Of a stretch of 64,000 bases of DNA, positions 46,668 to 57,357 are shown in pieces (positions within the stretch are counted from its first letter, which is position 1; each line of letters starts with the position of its first letter). The notes under the pieces were generated by a model. The model had not been told where the DNA came from. It was given only the letters and a program-made list of their open reading frames with translations, and searched no databases. Source of the stretch: Mytilus trossulus (Eukaryota; Mollusca; Bivalvia; Mytilida; Mytilidae); assembly GCF_036588685.1 (NCBI RefSeq), contig NC_086375.1, positions 39,826,566 through 39,890,565 on the forward strand, written 5' to 3'. The translations under genes and the position numbers were made by a program.

Positions 46668-46755
46668 TTCTATTCCTTGCCATTCTGAGTAGTGTCTTAT
46701 ATTCCCAATAATTGTCAATTTCGACAAGTTTTCCACCAATGGTTTGGCAAAAACT
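46668..46755 (-). CDS. C-type lectin, exon 3 of 4
   Basis: On the minus strand, 88 nt between acceptor ACTTTTAG and donor GTAAGA encode residues 52-80 (begins SFCQTIGGKLVEIDNYWEYK) and the first base of Arg81. C54 is the domain-spanning cysteine pairing with C149, and GGKLVEID is the typical helix/strand after it. It enters in phase 0, as required by exon 2, and leaves in phase 1, as required by exon 4. The longer alternative frame at 46647-46886 reads through the acceptor and shows no domain, so it is rejected. Confidence 0.92.
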
Positions 46756-47014
46756 CTAAAAGTATACGTAAATAAATATCTTATTTTAGATTTATTTATA
46801 GATTTAAATATTAACGTATTGATAATAATGATAAAGTTAATGGCTATATAAGTTGTTATATACACTGAAACGTTTCGCCCAGACAACAGATGAAGAAATT
46901 GATTAATGACGAACGATTGAAATAAGTTATATCAGAAAACACATTAAAAGTAACAAGATGCTCTTGTTTGATTTTTTTTTTTAGACCGATGAAAGAAGGT
47001 TATTTGTATTGAAT

Positions 47015-47390
47015 GCAATTACAAATGGAAATAGGAATCGTCAACAACCTGACTAGAGAGCAGAAAACAGTCGAAGACCACAATTGGGTCTACAACACAG
47101 CGACAAAATCCCGCACCCAGAAGCGTGCTGTAGCTAGTTCAGTGATAATTGATGTTATACTCCGATATATATATATAAATGAACTAAAATTATAAAAGCA
47201 TACAAAAAATGCAAGACTTACAAAAGCCAGAGTATCCTGACTTGGAACAGGCGCAAAATTGCGGCGGGTTTTAACATGTATTTTGAGATCTCAATCCTTC
47301 CCTCTACCTCTAGCCAATGTAGAAAAAACAAACACAGCAATACGCACATTAAAGCTTAGTTTGAAGGAAGTCCGAGCCAGAATAGGTAAC
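47015..47390 (+). repeat. R4 repeat, degenerate but near full length
   Basis: TTACAAATGGAAATAGGAAT, CCCGCACCCAGAAGCGTGC, CTGACTTGGAACAGGCGCAA, AATACGCACATTAAAGCTTA. Confidence 0.88.
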
Positions 47391-47649
47391 AAACGAAACT
47401 AAACAAAATGACAATGATACATGATAAATAAACAAAGGGCAACTAGCAATTGAAGACTTGATCACCTAGATAGGTCACTAGTCCACATGCAAAGTCGGTA
47501 AAATTAATTTATTACACATTGTGCTATTGACCTAATATGAAATATATGGGGTCAGTAAAGTCCTTATTTATCATATCAAATAGATTAAAGATTTCTGAAA
47601 ATCGTGTGGCAAAAGTTCTGTAATATCATAACTCTCTATAGCATCTTAC

Positions 47650-47900
47650 TGCAAACATTTGTATTTCTGCAGACTTGCCACATGTGTTGCAGAATCTGCT
47701 GTCCCTTCTAGGGCACATGAGATCACCCCTAGTCTAGTGTTGCTCAGTCTTTGGTTTTATATGTTGCGTTTTGTGATTTGTTGTTTTCTATATGTCGTTT
47801 TCGTTGGTAATTATTTGCCCTGGTGTTATTGTTTTTTTTTCACTGAGGAGTATTAATTATATATTGTCTTTTTTGGTATCTTTCGCCTCTCTCTTGTCGT
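47650..47900 (+). repeat. R2 repeat, 3' part, degenerate
   Basis: CTTGCCACATGTGTTGCAGA, TCTGCTGTCCCTTCTAGGGC, ACATGAGATCACCCCTAGTC, and GGTATCTTTCGCCTCTCTC at the end. Confidence 0.8.
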
Positions 47901-48072
47901 AAGCCGACATCAAAAAGCTGCAATCTTTGTGGGAAGTTTTCAGGTAGCTGTAACCATCTGGAAGCACTATTTTCTGCAGACGGTCTACTGAAAATTTGCA
48001 GCAAACATTTCAGGTCTATAAGGGATATTTAGTTTTCCATTATGTGAACCTATTGCTTGTCATTAAACATAC

Positions 48073-48170
48073 CATTGCGCTGTAGAAAGGTGCACTAAAC
48101 CGACTGAAAAGGTAGCAGTTGCCCTTGTATCCGGGATGCCAACCACGGGTACACTTGCTAAGTTCTGCAT
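48073..48170 (-). CDS. C-type lectin, exon 2 of 4
   Basis: On the minus strand, 98 nt between acceptor ATGTTTCAG and donor GTATGT complete Tyr19 and encode residues 20-51 (contains CTRGWHPGYKGNCYLFS). C25 and C37 form the N-terminal hairpin disulphide seen in long-form C-type lectin domains. GW and YKGNCYLF are the standard opening of the fold. The usual Trp-x-x-Ala region is present only loosely (FYSAM). Phases are 1 in and 0 out, both matching the neighbours. Confidence 0.92.
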
Positions 48171-48773
48171 CTGAAACATTACCTTATAATTGTATATCAT
48201 AGAAAGCGTTAGTACATGTAACATTCAAGAACACGGGACGAAATTGAAAAAAAATGAGAACATTTCCATCACATGATGTATGAAGAAATTGTTGTGCACA
48301 TATTCGTTTTTTATTGCAACTCTTATTCTAGTTAACTACAATGGCTGTGTGGCTTACCGATTTAGATAAAAGTAATTCTTTCGGTAAAATGGAATGGGAT
48401 ATTTCCAGTTTATTAGCTTAGCTCACGGTCTACTTTTCAGAATGACGTTAACAATCTAGGCATTTAACAATATTCTTAAATAAAGAGTGTTTTTGTCCAA
48501 CGATATCATGGTGGTACCCGGAATATCCCCTTTGAAACGACTGACTGGAGAAAAAAAATGTTTATTCAATTCTTGAACCGACGCATCTATACATCACAAA
48601 CTAAGTCCTCTGTGCACGATTTTATCATTTTTTACGCAAACCTATCGTATAATCGTCAATTTTTTTTGTCTCTGTCTGATATGATGTGAAAATACGGCGT
48701 CTAATTATTTGGCGTGTTTTGATGTCGTAGTTTACCGATTGTCACCTTTGATATTGTAAACATTATATTAATA

Positions 48774-48903
48774 ACACATAGCTGAGAGGGTGATAGAGCA
48801 AATTGGTACCCGAGAAAACATTGTCAACCACGGCGAAGTCAAGGCTGACAATTCTCTTTCGAGGGCCGTACCGATCTGCTCTATCACCCTCTCAGCTATG
48901 TGT
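48774..48903. mobile_element. 130-bp hairpin element with perfect 27-bp arms
   Basis: The left arm begins ACACATAGCTGAGAGGGTGA (48774-48800) and the right arm at 48877-48903 is its exact reverse complement. Inner segments are partly mirrored too (GGTACCCGAGAA against TTCGAGGGCCGTACC). No target duplication was evident. It lies in lectin intron 1. Confidence 0.85.
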
Positions 48904-49209
48904 CATTTAAGTTATTTTACTAAATGTCATTTTATGATTGTCTTTTACAGATGGATTTTATTTAAAAGTATTGTCTATGTAGTCACGTACTTAACAATCA
49001 AGGTGATTATATATAGCGGGATTCCAGTCTATGCGTTATTAAAAGTATGCAATTAAAATATCAACAATAACCATACACATAATGATTTATAGGTTTTAAA
49101 AAAAATTATTACCAAGCTAAATATGTTTTTCCAACAATAGTAAAAGAAATAAGTTTAATTCGTTCCAGGCTTCGTTGTACAGTAAATTAGAACTTTAAGC
49201 AATGCATTG

Positions 49210-49797
49210 TCGTAGTACCAGGATTATAATTTTATACGCCAGACGCGCGTTTCGTCTACATAAGACTCATCAGTGACGCTCAGATCAAAATAGTTAAAAA
49301 GCCAAACAAATTCAAAGTTGAAGAGCATTGACGACTCAAAATTCCAATAAGTTGTGCCAAATACGGCTAAGGTAATCTACTCCTGGGGTAAGAAAATCCT
49401 TAGTTTTTCGAAAAATTCAAAGTTTTGTAAACAGAAAATTTATAAAAATGAGTATATAATTGATATTCATGTCAACACCGAAGTGCTGACTACTGGGCTG
49501 GTGATACCCTCGGGGACGAAACGTCCACCAGCAGTGGCATCGACCCAGTGGTGTAAATAGTTATCAAAAGTACCAGCATTATAATTTTATACGCCAGACG
49601 CGCGTTTCGTCTACATAAGACTCATCAGTGACGCTCAGATCAAAATAGTTAAAAAGCCATGGCAAACAAATACAAAGTTGAAGAGCATTGACGACCCAAA
49701 ATTCCAATAAGTTGTGCCAAATACGGCTAAGGTAAACTTCTCCTGGGGTAAGAAAATCCTTAGTTTTTCGAAAAATTCAAAGATTTGTAAACAGAAT
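49210..49797 (+). repeat. R6 tandem pair
   Basis: Unit starts (GTACCAGSATTATAATTTTA) at about 49214 and 49570, spacing 356 bp. The second unit is cut after TTTGTAAACAGA. The first contains the full GGGGACGAAACGTCCACCAG block. Cores here (ACGCCAGACGCGCGTTTCGT) are intact, unlike many in the 36.9-kb array. Confidence 0.93.
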
Positions 49798-50627
49798 GGG
49801 CGATGGCGAAGTAAACAGTTACTTTTAGATGCTCCTTGAAGTCTGTATTTTCGAATCGTTCTCACCTGGAAGTTGTGCATAACATTGGTACATCACAATA
49901 TAATTGTGTGTTTAAAGGAAACTGTATAGGCCAAACTATAGTTTTCAATATAATAGCAGAAAAAGGAAAAAGTAACCAAAAAAAAAAAAAAAAAAAATTG
50001 TGCATTAGGATTTAGAGGACGTCTTGTGAGGTTGATATTGATTTCAATTATTGATTTAGATATAGATCTTACACAAATGTAATTCGCTGGTAACTTTTTA
50101 TGAAAACAGTTGCTCAGCTATGTTAAGACATTTGTTGATCAATTCAAATTGTCTGTCTATTAGTTTGAAGATTAAAAACAAATGCAACGAGTAACACAAC
50201 TGCAAGCATGGTGTCTTAGAAGAACAGGAAGTGCCTACATGTCCTGCTCATTTAAATTCGATCCTAGTTTTGTTTTAAGAGAGTAATGAGTGGCTTCAAC
50301 TTAGAACTTATTTTAAACAATCTGCGTACTTTACTTGATAAAACAATTATAATGACAATTGTTCGAGACAAAACGAATACCGGCTAATAATGTAGCGTTC
50401 CATTCCAGTACAAACAATGTGAGGGGTAATCCGAGATTACTCTGACGTCGGACATGCAGTCAAGTATTTAACCGCCACTGGCCGTGGCATACAAACACAG
50501 CAAGCAATATAGGATAATTCGTGGAGTAAAACTCATGACAAAATGATTTCGACTGTACATGTCTTAATAGGAAAGTTTATCTTTTTAATAAAGACATCAT
50601 AGTAAAATTAAGTATGTATATACTCAC

Positions 50628-50682
50628 AGTCAAATAAGCAGAATACAATTATAAGAGCAGTTATCTTATAAACAAACACCAT
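50628..50682 (-). CDS. C-type lectin, exon 1 of 4 (signal peptide)
   Basis: A minus-strand ATG (50682-50680) opens MVFVYKITALIIVFCLFD, a short basic start followed by a hydrophobic core: a secretion signal peptide. A strong GTGAGT donor follows after one base of the next codon (phase 1), exactly what exon 2 needs. The four exons sum to 456 nt, or 151 aa plus stop. A TATA-like CTATATAG lies about 100 bases upstream. Both the start and that box are echoed at the decayed paralogue at 32.8 kb, which supports this choice. Confidence 0.85.
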
Positions 50683-50780
50683 TCTTCTTTATTCTGTATG
50701 CTTCACTGAAATCGTCAACTTACACGTTAGATATGATAGAGTTTTTCATTTGCGTGTTGCATTATACAAAAAAGCTGTTA

Positions 50781-50788
50781 CTATATAG
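50781..50788 (-). promoter_or_regulatory. TATA-like box of the lectin gene
   Basis: CTATATAG, about 100 bases 5' of the ATG on the lectin strand. The same octamer sits about 80 bases from the aligned ATG in the paralogue remnant at 32888-32895. Shared position is the main evidence; the start of transcription is not known. Confidence 0.5.
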
Positions 50789-50984
50789 TATTTCAAGATT
50801 AAATTCTCTTTCTAAGTAATACGTTTTTCTTTCTAAGTAATAAGAATTAGTCATAATTAATAACTTTATGACAGACTTTTCAAATTATAACCTTTTTTTA
50901 CTTAAATTTAATCATTCGTATGGAATTGAGAACTTTTAAATTTTTATAGAATTACAATGTAACATTACAGTTTATATATGTAAA

Positions 50985-51080
50985 ACAGTGACGGATTCAG
51001 AGGGTTCCAGAGGTTGCAACCCTTTTTTTTTTACGATCAATGCTTTTGAATGGGGACATATAGTTGGATCCCCCTTGTCA
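50985..51080. mobile_element. Partial relative of the 2220 MITE
   Basis: ACAGTGACGGATTCAGAGGG, GTTGCAACCC, a T-run, then ACGATCAATGCTTTTGAATG and GGGACATAT follow the reverse complement of 2220-2343 in order. The far terminus is not clear. Confidence 0.75.
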
Positions 51081-51754
51081 TTGTTGGAGATTGCCTACTT
51101 CTTGAAAATTGACGTGATCTGGTCCGATTAGTTTTGTTGGTTTCCCATTCAGAATAATCGTTTCTAAATGTAGATCATAAGTAAATGTTTTTGAGACAGA
51201 ATTTTCTTACAATTTGCCAAAATGAAGATTTAACTATTCTTTTTTCAAAATTATAATAAAAAAAGTATGGGGCACCTGCTATTTTTCAAGCTATGAGTCG
51301 TTGAAAATTGCCTAAATTTAGTTAGTTTGTTCATGAAAAAACACATAAGAGTGCATAAAAAAATTCTATGAGATAGAATTTTGAAATGAATTGTGAGAAG
51401 ATAGCTTTCATAATATGTTTTAAGAAAACAAAAAAAAACATGGTGTCACCGAACTTGTTTTCTTGTCACAAGTAAAAAAAAAATGTCCCTATCAGCCCAG
51501 TATAAATTTTGTACTAAAGAGTTATCTCCCCTTAAATGGCTCATTTAAAACTTGAAATGATTTGAAAAACCAAAAAGTTTGATATTTGTTAAAACATTTA
51601 TTTCAATGATACAATAAATACAATAAATTAACAAGTTTTCTTTATATAAATAAACAGTCTAATCATTATATTGTAAATCTGTTTCCAAATTTGCTGATTT
51701 GGGCAAATAACTAGACCGATTGTGTTCTGTGATTGTACAATCCAAGATGGCGTT
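51081..51754. other. Unassigned AT-rich DNA
   Basis: Nothing recognisable; several homopolymer A runs. Confidence 0.45.
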
Positions 51755-52135
51755 ATACCATGCATCTACTTTCAATGATATCGGATATGTTCACTGCGTC
51801 GTTACTACAACCCCTTTCCCTTTCATAAATGTGACCTTCCGAATAAGGCTATTTACAGGATTTGTTATAATATGAGCAACACGACGGATGCCACATGTAG
51901 AGCAGGATCTGCTTACCCTTCCGGAGCACCTAAGATCACCACTAGTTTTTGGTGGATTCTGTTAACGTATTCTTTAGTTTTCTATGTTGTGTCAAATGTA
52001 TTATTGTTTGTCTTTTTGACTTTTTCATATTAAAATAAGCCATATATATAACTTAACAGCGTTTTCAGTTTATTTTTGATTTATGAGTTTGACTGTCCCT
52101 CTGGTATCTTTTGTCCCTCTTTAAGATAGTCAATA
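51755..52135 (+). repeat. R2 repeat
   Basis: ACTTTCAATGATATCGGATA, TCACTGCGTCGTTACTACAA, GGATGCCACATGTAGAGCAG, GGATCTGCTTACCCTTCCGG, and GTTTGACTGTCCCTCTGGTA at the end. Confidence 0.9.
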
Positions 52136-53437
52136 TAAACATTGTTAACATAGACACTTTTCAACGTATCTAAATTTTAAAGCCCAAATCGGTATGTCGA
52201 AAAAAACGTAATGGCATTGGAATATCAGAGTTTAAAATAGTTTCTATAGTGATCTCATACCGGTCATATCGTCAAAGAATTAGAACAGCTGAATTTAGAA
52301 AGTGTGTAGCCAAGTATTTTGCTAATATTAGTCAACACCAAATTGCACCTTTCCAACATACTAACCAGTTTGCTAGTGATGCGAGTCTATATATACTTCC
52401 TTCAACAGCATATATACTAGTAATCAAGAACCTTTTACTATGATTGCTTCCCGTAAACGCTTCTAAGGTTTTTATGATATCTCATGTATCCGTAGGCCCG
52501 TTCACATTCATCAGACAGAACTTCTTATATTAGCAAGAGCAATGACCCCCCCCCCCCCCCCCATCAATGCCCTTTTGATTTGATAATGATATGAAAATAT
52601 TAATTATCTCAGTAAAATTATTAGGCTCCTTCGTATGACGGTTAACAAGTTTGTATTTTTTTTTAAAGAGACTGGTAATCTGCTAAGAACTTAGTTAAAG
52701 TTTTGCCTTACTGAACATTGTATAAAAACCGCACTGTGCCAAAAAAAAATAACGGGTCAACATCATCAGATCTTATCATAACAACTGTAATCGTTTTTAT
52801 TACTGTACGTTGTTTCATAGTTTAGCTTAAAATATTGATATTGGTTTTATGATAGATTGTTATCGTAGTTGTGTCCCTTTGAACCGGAAGCTCAAACAAA
52901 AATCGTCTGCACTTCTTTGGAAATGTCTTTTAAAGTAGAAACACTTTTAGCTAGCTTGAAGGAAATACAACAAGGTTTGAAGTGCATTAACTATCTTTTT
53001 ATATTTAGAATATAATGTCGAAAAAGGTAAAAATCACACTTCAGTTGGTGATTTAACCTGAGCCTGGGAACAGTAAGAGTAACCTGAGCTTATAAAAAAA
53101 TAGTCAACATCATGGTCAATCACAAAAAAATCCAAAAAAACACCCACTCACAAAATAAAAAAAATAAGAATGAATAAATAACCACAGGAGTTTGAAATCC
53201 TATCCATAAGGGTGTTAAAATATACCAAAATCGACTTTCACAGTAGAGCTTCACTTTGAAATCCTATCAATAAAGGGGTAAAATATACCAAAGTCAACTA
53301 TCACAGTAGCTGCAGAACAGTAGCTCTTAGGTCCTACATAAGGACCCATAGGTCGGCATATAGTAAAGTTTTAATATGGCATCTATTTGTCCCTTCTTAC
53401 AAGCTTTATATATAATACATGATACGAAAACATTTAA
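52136..53437. other. Unassigned DNA with a poly-C tract
   Basis: An uninterrupted C run of about 19 bases at 52544-52562. A short duplicated block (TGAAATCCTATC, ATATACCAAAAT...CAC) recurs at about 53190-53240 and 53255-53300. No gene; the 64-codon frame at 52249 lacks support. Confidence 0.5.
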
Positions 53438-53847
53438 GGTTCATCAGAAAGAATTGAAAAATATGGCCGTGTTTTAACCTAAAAAATAACCGTGAGTACA
53501 GAGAAACTGGTACATCTAGGAAAGTTTTAAGGCATGGCAGGAACTAGATATATACAAGTTATATGAAGTCTACGTTTCAGAAAATTCACAACATTGATTA
53601 TATGAGGGGAGCTTCTCAATCGTTTTCACTACTTAGTTAATTTTTGCACCTTCTGCAGGAACGAAAAAAAATGGATAGCAAAATCTAGAAAAGTTTATAA
53701 TTTTCTGAAACATAAAATGCATTTAAAATTTATATATCTAGTTCCTGCCATCCCTTAAAACTGTTACAGGTGTATAGGTAAGTCTGTACTCAGAGTAAAA
53801 TTTGGGGTGTAAATACGGCCATTTTAGCCAAAAGGTTATGATGAACC
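53438..53847. mobile_element. TTAA-flanked MITE with nested inverted blocks
   Basis: Ends GGTTCATCA and TGATGAACC are flanked by TTAA on both sides (53434-53437 and 53848-53851). Inner mirrored blocks include ATGGCCGT facing ACGGCCAT and GGCAGGAACTAGATATATA facing TATATATCTAGTTCCTGCC. The TTAA duplication points to the piggyBac or Kolobok groups; no transposase is present. Confidence 0.85.
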
Positions 53848-53876
53848 TTAAAAAATAAGATTGAATATTAAAAAAG

Positions 53877-54112
53877 CATACCTGCCAACTTTTCAAAGTG
53901 CCCATGGGGGTTTTACGTGCAAGGTGGCTCCTGCAAATCCTTCAAGGGGGCTTCAAAAACATTTTAATGTTCATTTTTGGCTTCTCCATACTGTTAAAAG
54001 TATATAGCCATTGCAAAATGTTGTTTTATTTAAAATTATGAACAAAATTGCTCTTTCAAAATTTCAATTTTGGGAGCCTCCATGGGGGAAATAGTGACAG
54101 TTGGCAGGTATG
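53877..54112. mobile_element. MITE with CATACCTGCCAACT ends, copy 1
   Basis: CATACCTGCCAACT at the left and AGTTGGCAGGTATG at the right; AAAAAG flanks both sides. Interior CCCATGGGGGTTTTACGTGC and CTCCATGGGGGAAATAGTGA match copy 2 in the opposite orientation. Length 236 bp. It starts 25 bases after the TTAA element. Confidence 0.88.
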
Positions 54113-55101
54113 AAAAAGTTCAAAAGCACAAAAAAGGACTTGATAATGATCACTCTTTGTCAGATTGTCATGTATCAGCATGATCAGTGGGAAAAAAAGG
54201 TTATTCAAGTAAAAGCTATATATATATCAAGCTTGTCAGAAGGGACAAGTAAAAGTCCGGATTCCAGACATATCAAGCTTGGACAAGTAAACGCCTAGTC
54301 CAAATAAATATATAATGTCTTATGTCGTAGGAAGGTGTAAAAGCAAACATTTTAAATAGCCCTCCAAGACGTCATAGTTATTTGGACTCAGTAAACCACC
54401 ATATCAAGCTTGTCCAGTGAGACACACATTTAAGTAAAAAAAACAGCATCAAATCTGCTTCAATTTTAATAAACAGTTTTGCACAGTTAAGAGACATTTT
54501 GGGACCAAGACAAACCAGTACATCCTTTTTCAACATCATTATGTTGCCTTCAGGATAATTATATGATAAATTAAAATTTTATTTAGCAAAGAATATCAAT
54601 CATAAAAGTCAAAAAATCATATTTGATCATATCTGGACAAAACAAAACTTGATTGTGTTTGAAAATAAAACATTTAAATTCATTGAAAACAAAGCTAATT
54701 GTAGTAAGGAATAATTAATAATAATCAATAATTTATCAACACACAAGACCAGGATACAAACTAAATGAGTGATGACTGATAAGCCTTATGTGCAGTCTCA
54801 GACAAGTCTGGCATTGATGAAACACTGTTTATTCCCAGCATAGTCTCTGCTCAAAAAGAAACTGAAAGCCCCAAAACATTTTTTGGTGATGGTTCGGTAA
54901 TTTGAAAATAACTAAATCCTTATGCATCAGAGGATACAAAAATCTGCCTGATCAGGTGTGTTTCACCAGAAAACTCTTTTTGTCTGCTATACAATCTAAT
55001 ATGTTGAAGCCTTAGCTGAGCACTTTATTTATTTTTTATAATATTTGTAATCATATGCAATTATACAAATTTTTGAGAAGTTGTTTGACTTAAATTAGAA
55101 C
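54113..55101. other. Unassigned DNA 5' of the coiled-coil gene
   Basis: ATATCAAGCTTGTC-type strings recur at about 54226, 54268 and 54402, and TAGTCCAAATAA / TTATTTGGACTC are partly inverted around 54298-54390, so a small decayed element may lie here. The promoter of the coiled-coil gene would be in the right part, but no clear box was chosen. Confidence 0.45.
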
Positions 55102-55132
55102 ATGGCAATTTCATCGAAACAACAGGAACAGG
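55102..55132 (+). CDS. Coiled-coil protein, exon 1 (start)
   Basis: ATG at 55102 encodes MAISSKQQEQ plus one base of the next codon, then donor GTAATG. Its phase-1 end joins exon 2 to give Glu11 followed by KSYLEQKL. This is the best ATG within reach of exon 2 and has a suitable context (GAACATGG). A non-coding 5' exon remains possible. Confidence 0.65.
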
Positions 55133-55309
55133 GTAATGCAAGTGTTGATGGTATATAATTTTGCTACTGGACATCATTCAGTGAGCAAATAACTCAGTCT
55201 TATCCATGTTTTCATACCAATGGAGTTATCATCAATTATGGGAATCTCACTTTTTGTTGCATATGAATGCAAGCTACAATTCCTAATAAGGTTTATTGAA
55301 ATATTTCAG

Positions 55310-55384
55310 AAAAGAGTTATCTAGAACAAAAATTGAATGAAAGAAGAAACAGGAGAAGACAACTGGAACAAGAACTAGAAAGTG
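55310..55384 (+). CDS. Coiled-coil protein, exon 2
   Basis: 75 nt between acceptor ATATTTCAG and donor GTAACT. Only one frame is open: KSYLEQKLNERRNRRRQLEQ then ELES. Highly charged, with heptad-like Leu spacing typical of a coiled coil. Phase 1 in and 1 out. Confidence 0.75.
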
Positions 55385-55575
55385 GTAACTGCTAATGACA
55401 AAAAATGAATGAATTATGTGATTCAGTTTAAAATTATATTGAACAGATAATATTCATGATAGTGCTTCATATTTTTGGTTACATTAAAAAGTAAAAACAA
55501 ATGATTGTAAACTAAAATTTTCATACTTTAAACTTCTTCTCTTCTCACTGCTGCTGAAAAATATGAATTTTACAA

Positions 55576-56024
55576 TTAGAATCTTATTCAAAACAGTGTG
55601 GTCCTGGCCATTGATTGAAGACCTAAATTATCCCATTGACTGGGACAGATTAGGTGAACGTTTGTCGGTAACAATCACTGCTCACTATGTACTTGTTAAA
55701 GACACTGAATCTGTGGGGTCACCAAAGGTTCTCAACACCTAAATAAAGCAATTCGAAAAACTAATCGGGAATAATACGATGTGTTGATTTATATCAATAA
55801 TATAAATCAAAACATATAGGTTATTCCTGAATAATTTTTCGAATTATTTCATTATTAAGCGTTAAGAACCTTTGGTGACCCCACAGTTTAAATTCTATAA
55901 TAAGTAAGAAGTGAGCAATGGTCGTTACCGACAAACATTCACCTAATCTGTCCCAGTCAATGGAATAATTTAGGTCTTCAATCAATGGCCCGTAAGGACC
56001 ACACTGTTTTGAATATGATTCTAA
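55576..56024. mobile_element. 449-bp foldback element in intron 2
   Basis: The left arm (from TTAGAATCTTATTCAAAACA) and the right arm mirror each other for about 190 bp: AGTGTGGTCCT, GGCCATTGATTGAAGACC, CCCATTGACTGGGACAGATT, TTTGTCGGTAACA and GTGGGGTCACCAAAGGTTCT all have inverted partners, with few mismatches. Termini read TA-GAATC and GATTC-TA, so a TA duplication (Tc1/mariner-like) is possible. The short loop region is AT-rich; no coding frame. Confidence 0.88.
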
Positions 56025-56498
56025 GTGATTTTGACAGTTAAATGTTTTGACAGACTTACAATTGCAATTATGTTTAAGGGATAAATTGTATAATGTACAT
56101 TTTCATTGATTCTCAAATCACTAGTTGAACATTTCATGAAAGCATTGGAAAGGTTATAAATTCAGAAATTATTTCAAATTTTTACTGTTTCTAATAAATG
56201 CAAATTGGTGAGTCTCGCTATTAAATAGCATTTAAAAAAACTTGGATCCTAATATCAGTGCATAGCTTATAGAATTGTAAAAATTGAACTTACTTTTTTT
56301 GTGTCCGTTCTTAAAAAGCTTGATAATAAATGCATGCAAAAATTTCTGAATTTTAATTTTAGAGTAATTTTTCTCAGCCAATGGCTCTTCTCTTATGATC
56401 AACACTATGTATATATGCCCTTATTCAAATACTTTACCAGCGTTTTTTGTTTTTTTAGGTTAACAGTATTCCTAAACATTTTGTTATTTTCATTTCAG

Positions 56499-56546
56499 TC
56501 AATGGAAAGTACTTGCAGATTAAAGATGTCCACACAAAAATGAATG
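56499..56546 (+). CDS. Coiled-coil protein, exon 3
   Basis: 48 nt between acceptor TTTCATTTCAG and donor GTATTT. The only frame without a stop is VNGKYLQIKDVHTKMN, which is also the frame demanded by exon 2 (phase 1). It ends in phase 1, joining exon 4 to give Glu then TLKVAQ. The 80-codon frame at 56301-56543 uses a different frame through the intron and is rejected. Confidence 0.6.
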
Positions 56547-56598
56547 GTATTTATAAATATATATATAAATTATTGTTAATTTCAGTAATTGGGGAATG

Positions 56599-56857
56599 CA
56601 TACCTGCCAACTGTCACTATTTGCGGGGGATTTCCCCCATGAAGGCTCCCAAATTGAAATTTTGAAAGTGCAATTTTATCCCCAATTTAAACAAAACAAT
56701 TAATTTTACAATGTCTCTATGCTTATAGAAGTATAAAAAAAAAGCCAAAAAACAACATTAAAATGTTTTTGCAGACCCCCTTGAAGGTTTTTTAGGACTA
56801 TGACAGCCATCTTGCATGCAAAACCCCCATGGGCATTTTGAAAAGTTGGCAGGTATG
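56599..56857. mobile_element. MITE with CATACCTGCCAACT ends, copy 2
   Basis: Inverted relative to copy 1: CATACCTGCCAACTGTCACT at the left and AAAAGTTGGCAGGTATG at the right. GGGAATG flanks both sides (56592-56598 and 56858-56864). If the terminal G is counted with the flank, an 8-bp GGGGAATG duplication is seen, which would suit a hAT-type element. 259 bp, in intron 3. Confidence 0.88.
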
Positions 56858-57357
56858 GGGAATGTCACATAATTGTATAAAGCTTTGCATCAAATTTCTT
56901 CATTTTAAATTTGAAACATGTGTTCATTTATAGAGAAAAACTCTCAAGAAAAAGTCAGATTTTGAAGTGTCTTCAAAAAGTCTTAGTCTTAGTAAGCAAT
57001 TTTTGATACATGTAGGTTTTTTTCAAATTTTCCTTATATATTGATGCTTAACAATGCATTCTGAGTCTTCTCTTATTTTTGTGGATACCAATTTATGTTT
57101 TTGAGGATAATTTTGATTTCAACGTTAAATATAGCCAGAACATTTAGGAACAATAATGAATGCACAGTATCTGAATATAAGACATTCTATTTTAAAGAAC
57201 TTCTATAGACATGATAGAAATCTGTTGTCACTTGGTTATACATTTGTGAATGTATTATTAATCATTTACTAGTATATAAAATAAATATGATGTTAATTTG
57301 TACTAATTGGTATTATGAATTATATGCAAATTTTGACACTGCTGTTTTATATTGTAG

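Larger units (their letters stand above)
46756..48072 (-). other. Lectin intron 2, repeat-filled
   Basis: Donor GTATGT at 48072-48067. It holds an R4 copy (47015-47390) and a degenerate R2 3' part (47650-47900). The rest is AT-rich and unassigned. Confidence 0.7.
48171..50627 (-). other. Lectin intron 1
   Basis: Bounded by donor GTGAGT (50627-50622) and the exon 2 acceptor. It contains a 130-bp hairpin element (48774-48903) and a truncated R6 array (49210-49797). A poly-A tract of about 20 bases lies near 49978. No additional exon is required by the phases. Confidence 0.7.

Noticed and set aside
46647-46886. 79-codon minus-strand frame over lectin exon 3
   Set aside because: Reads through the acceptor in a different frame; the frame with the lectin domain and correct phases is the shorter one.
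56934-56991. Extra exon candidate (contains KTLKKKSDFEVSSKS) in the coiled-coil gene
   Set aside because: It needs a phase-0 entry but exons 2 and 3 both end in phase 1. Exon 3 joins exon 4 directly in frame, so this piece is not required.
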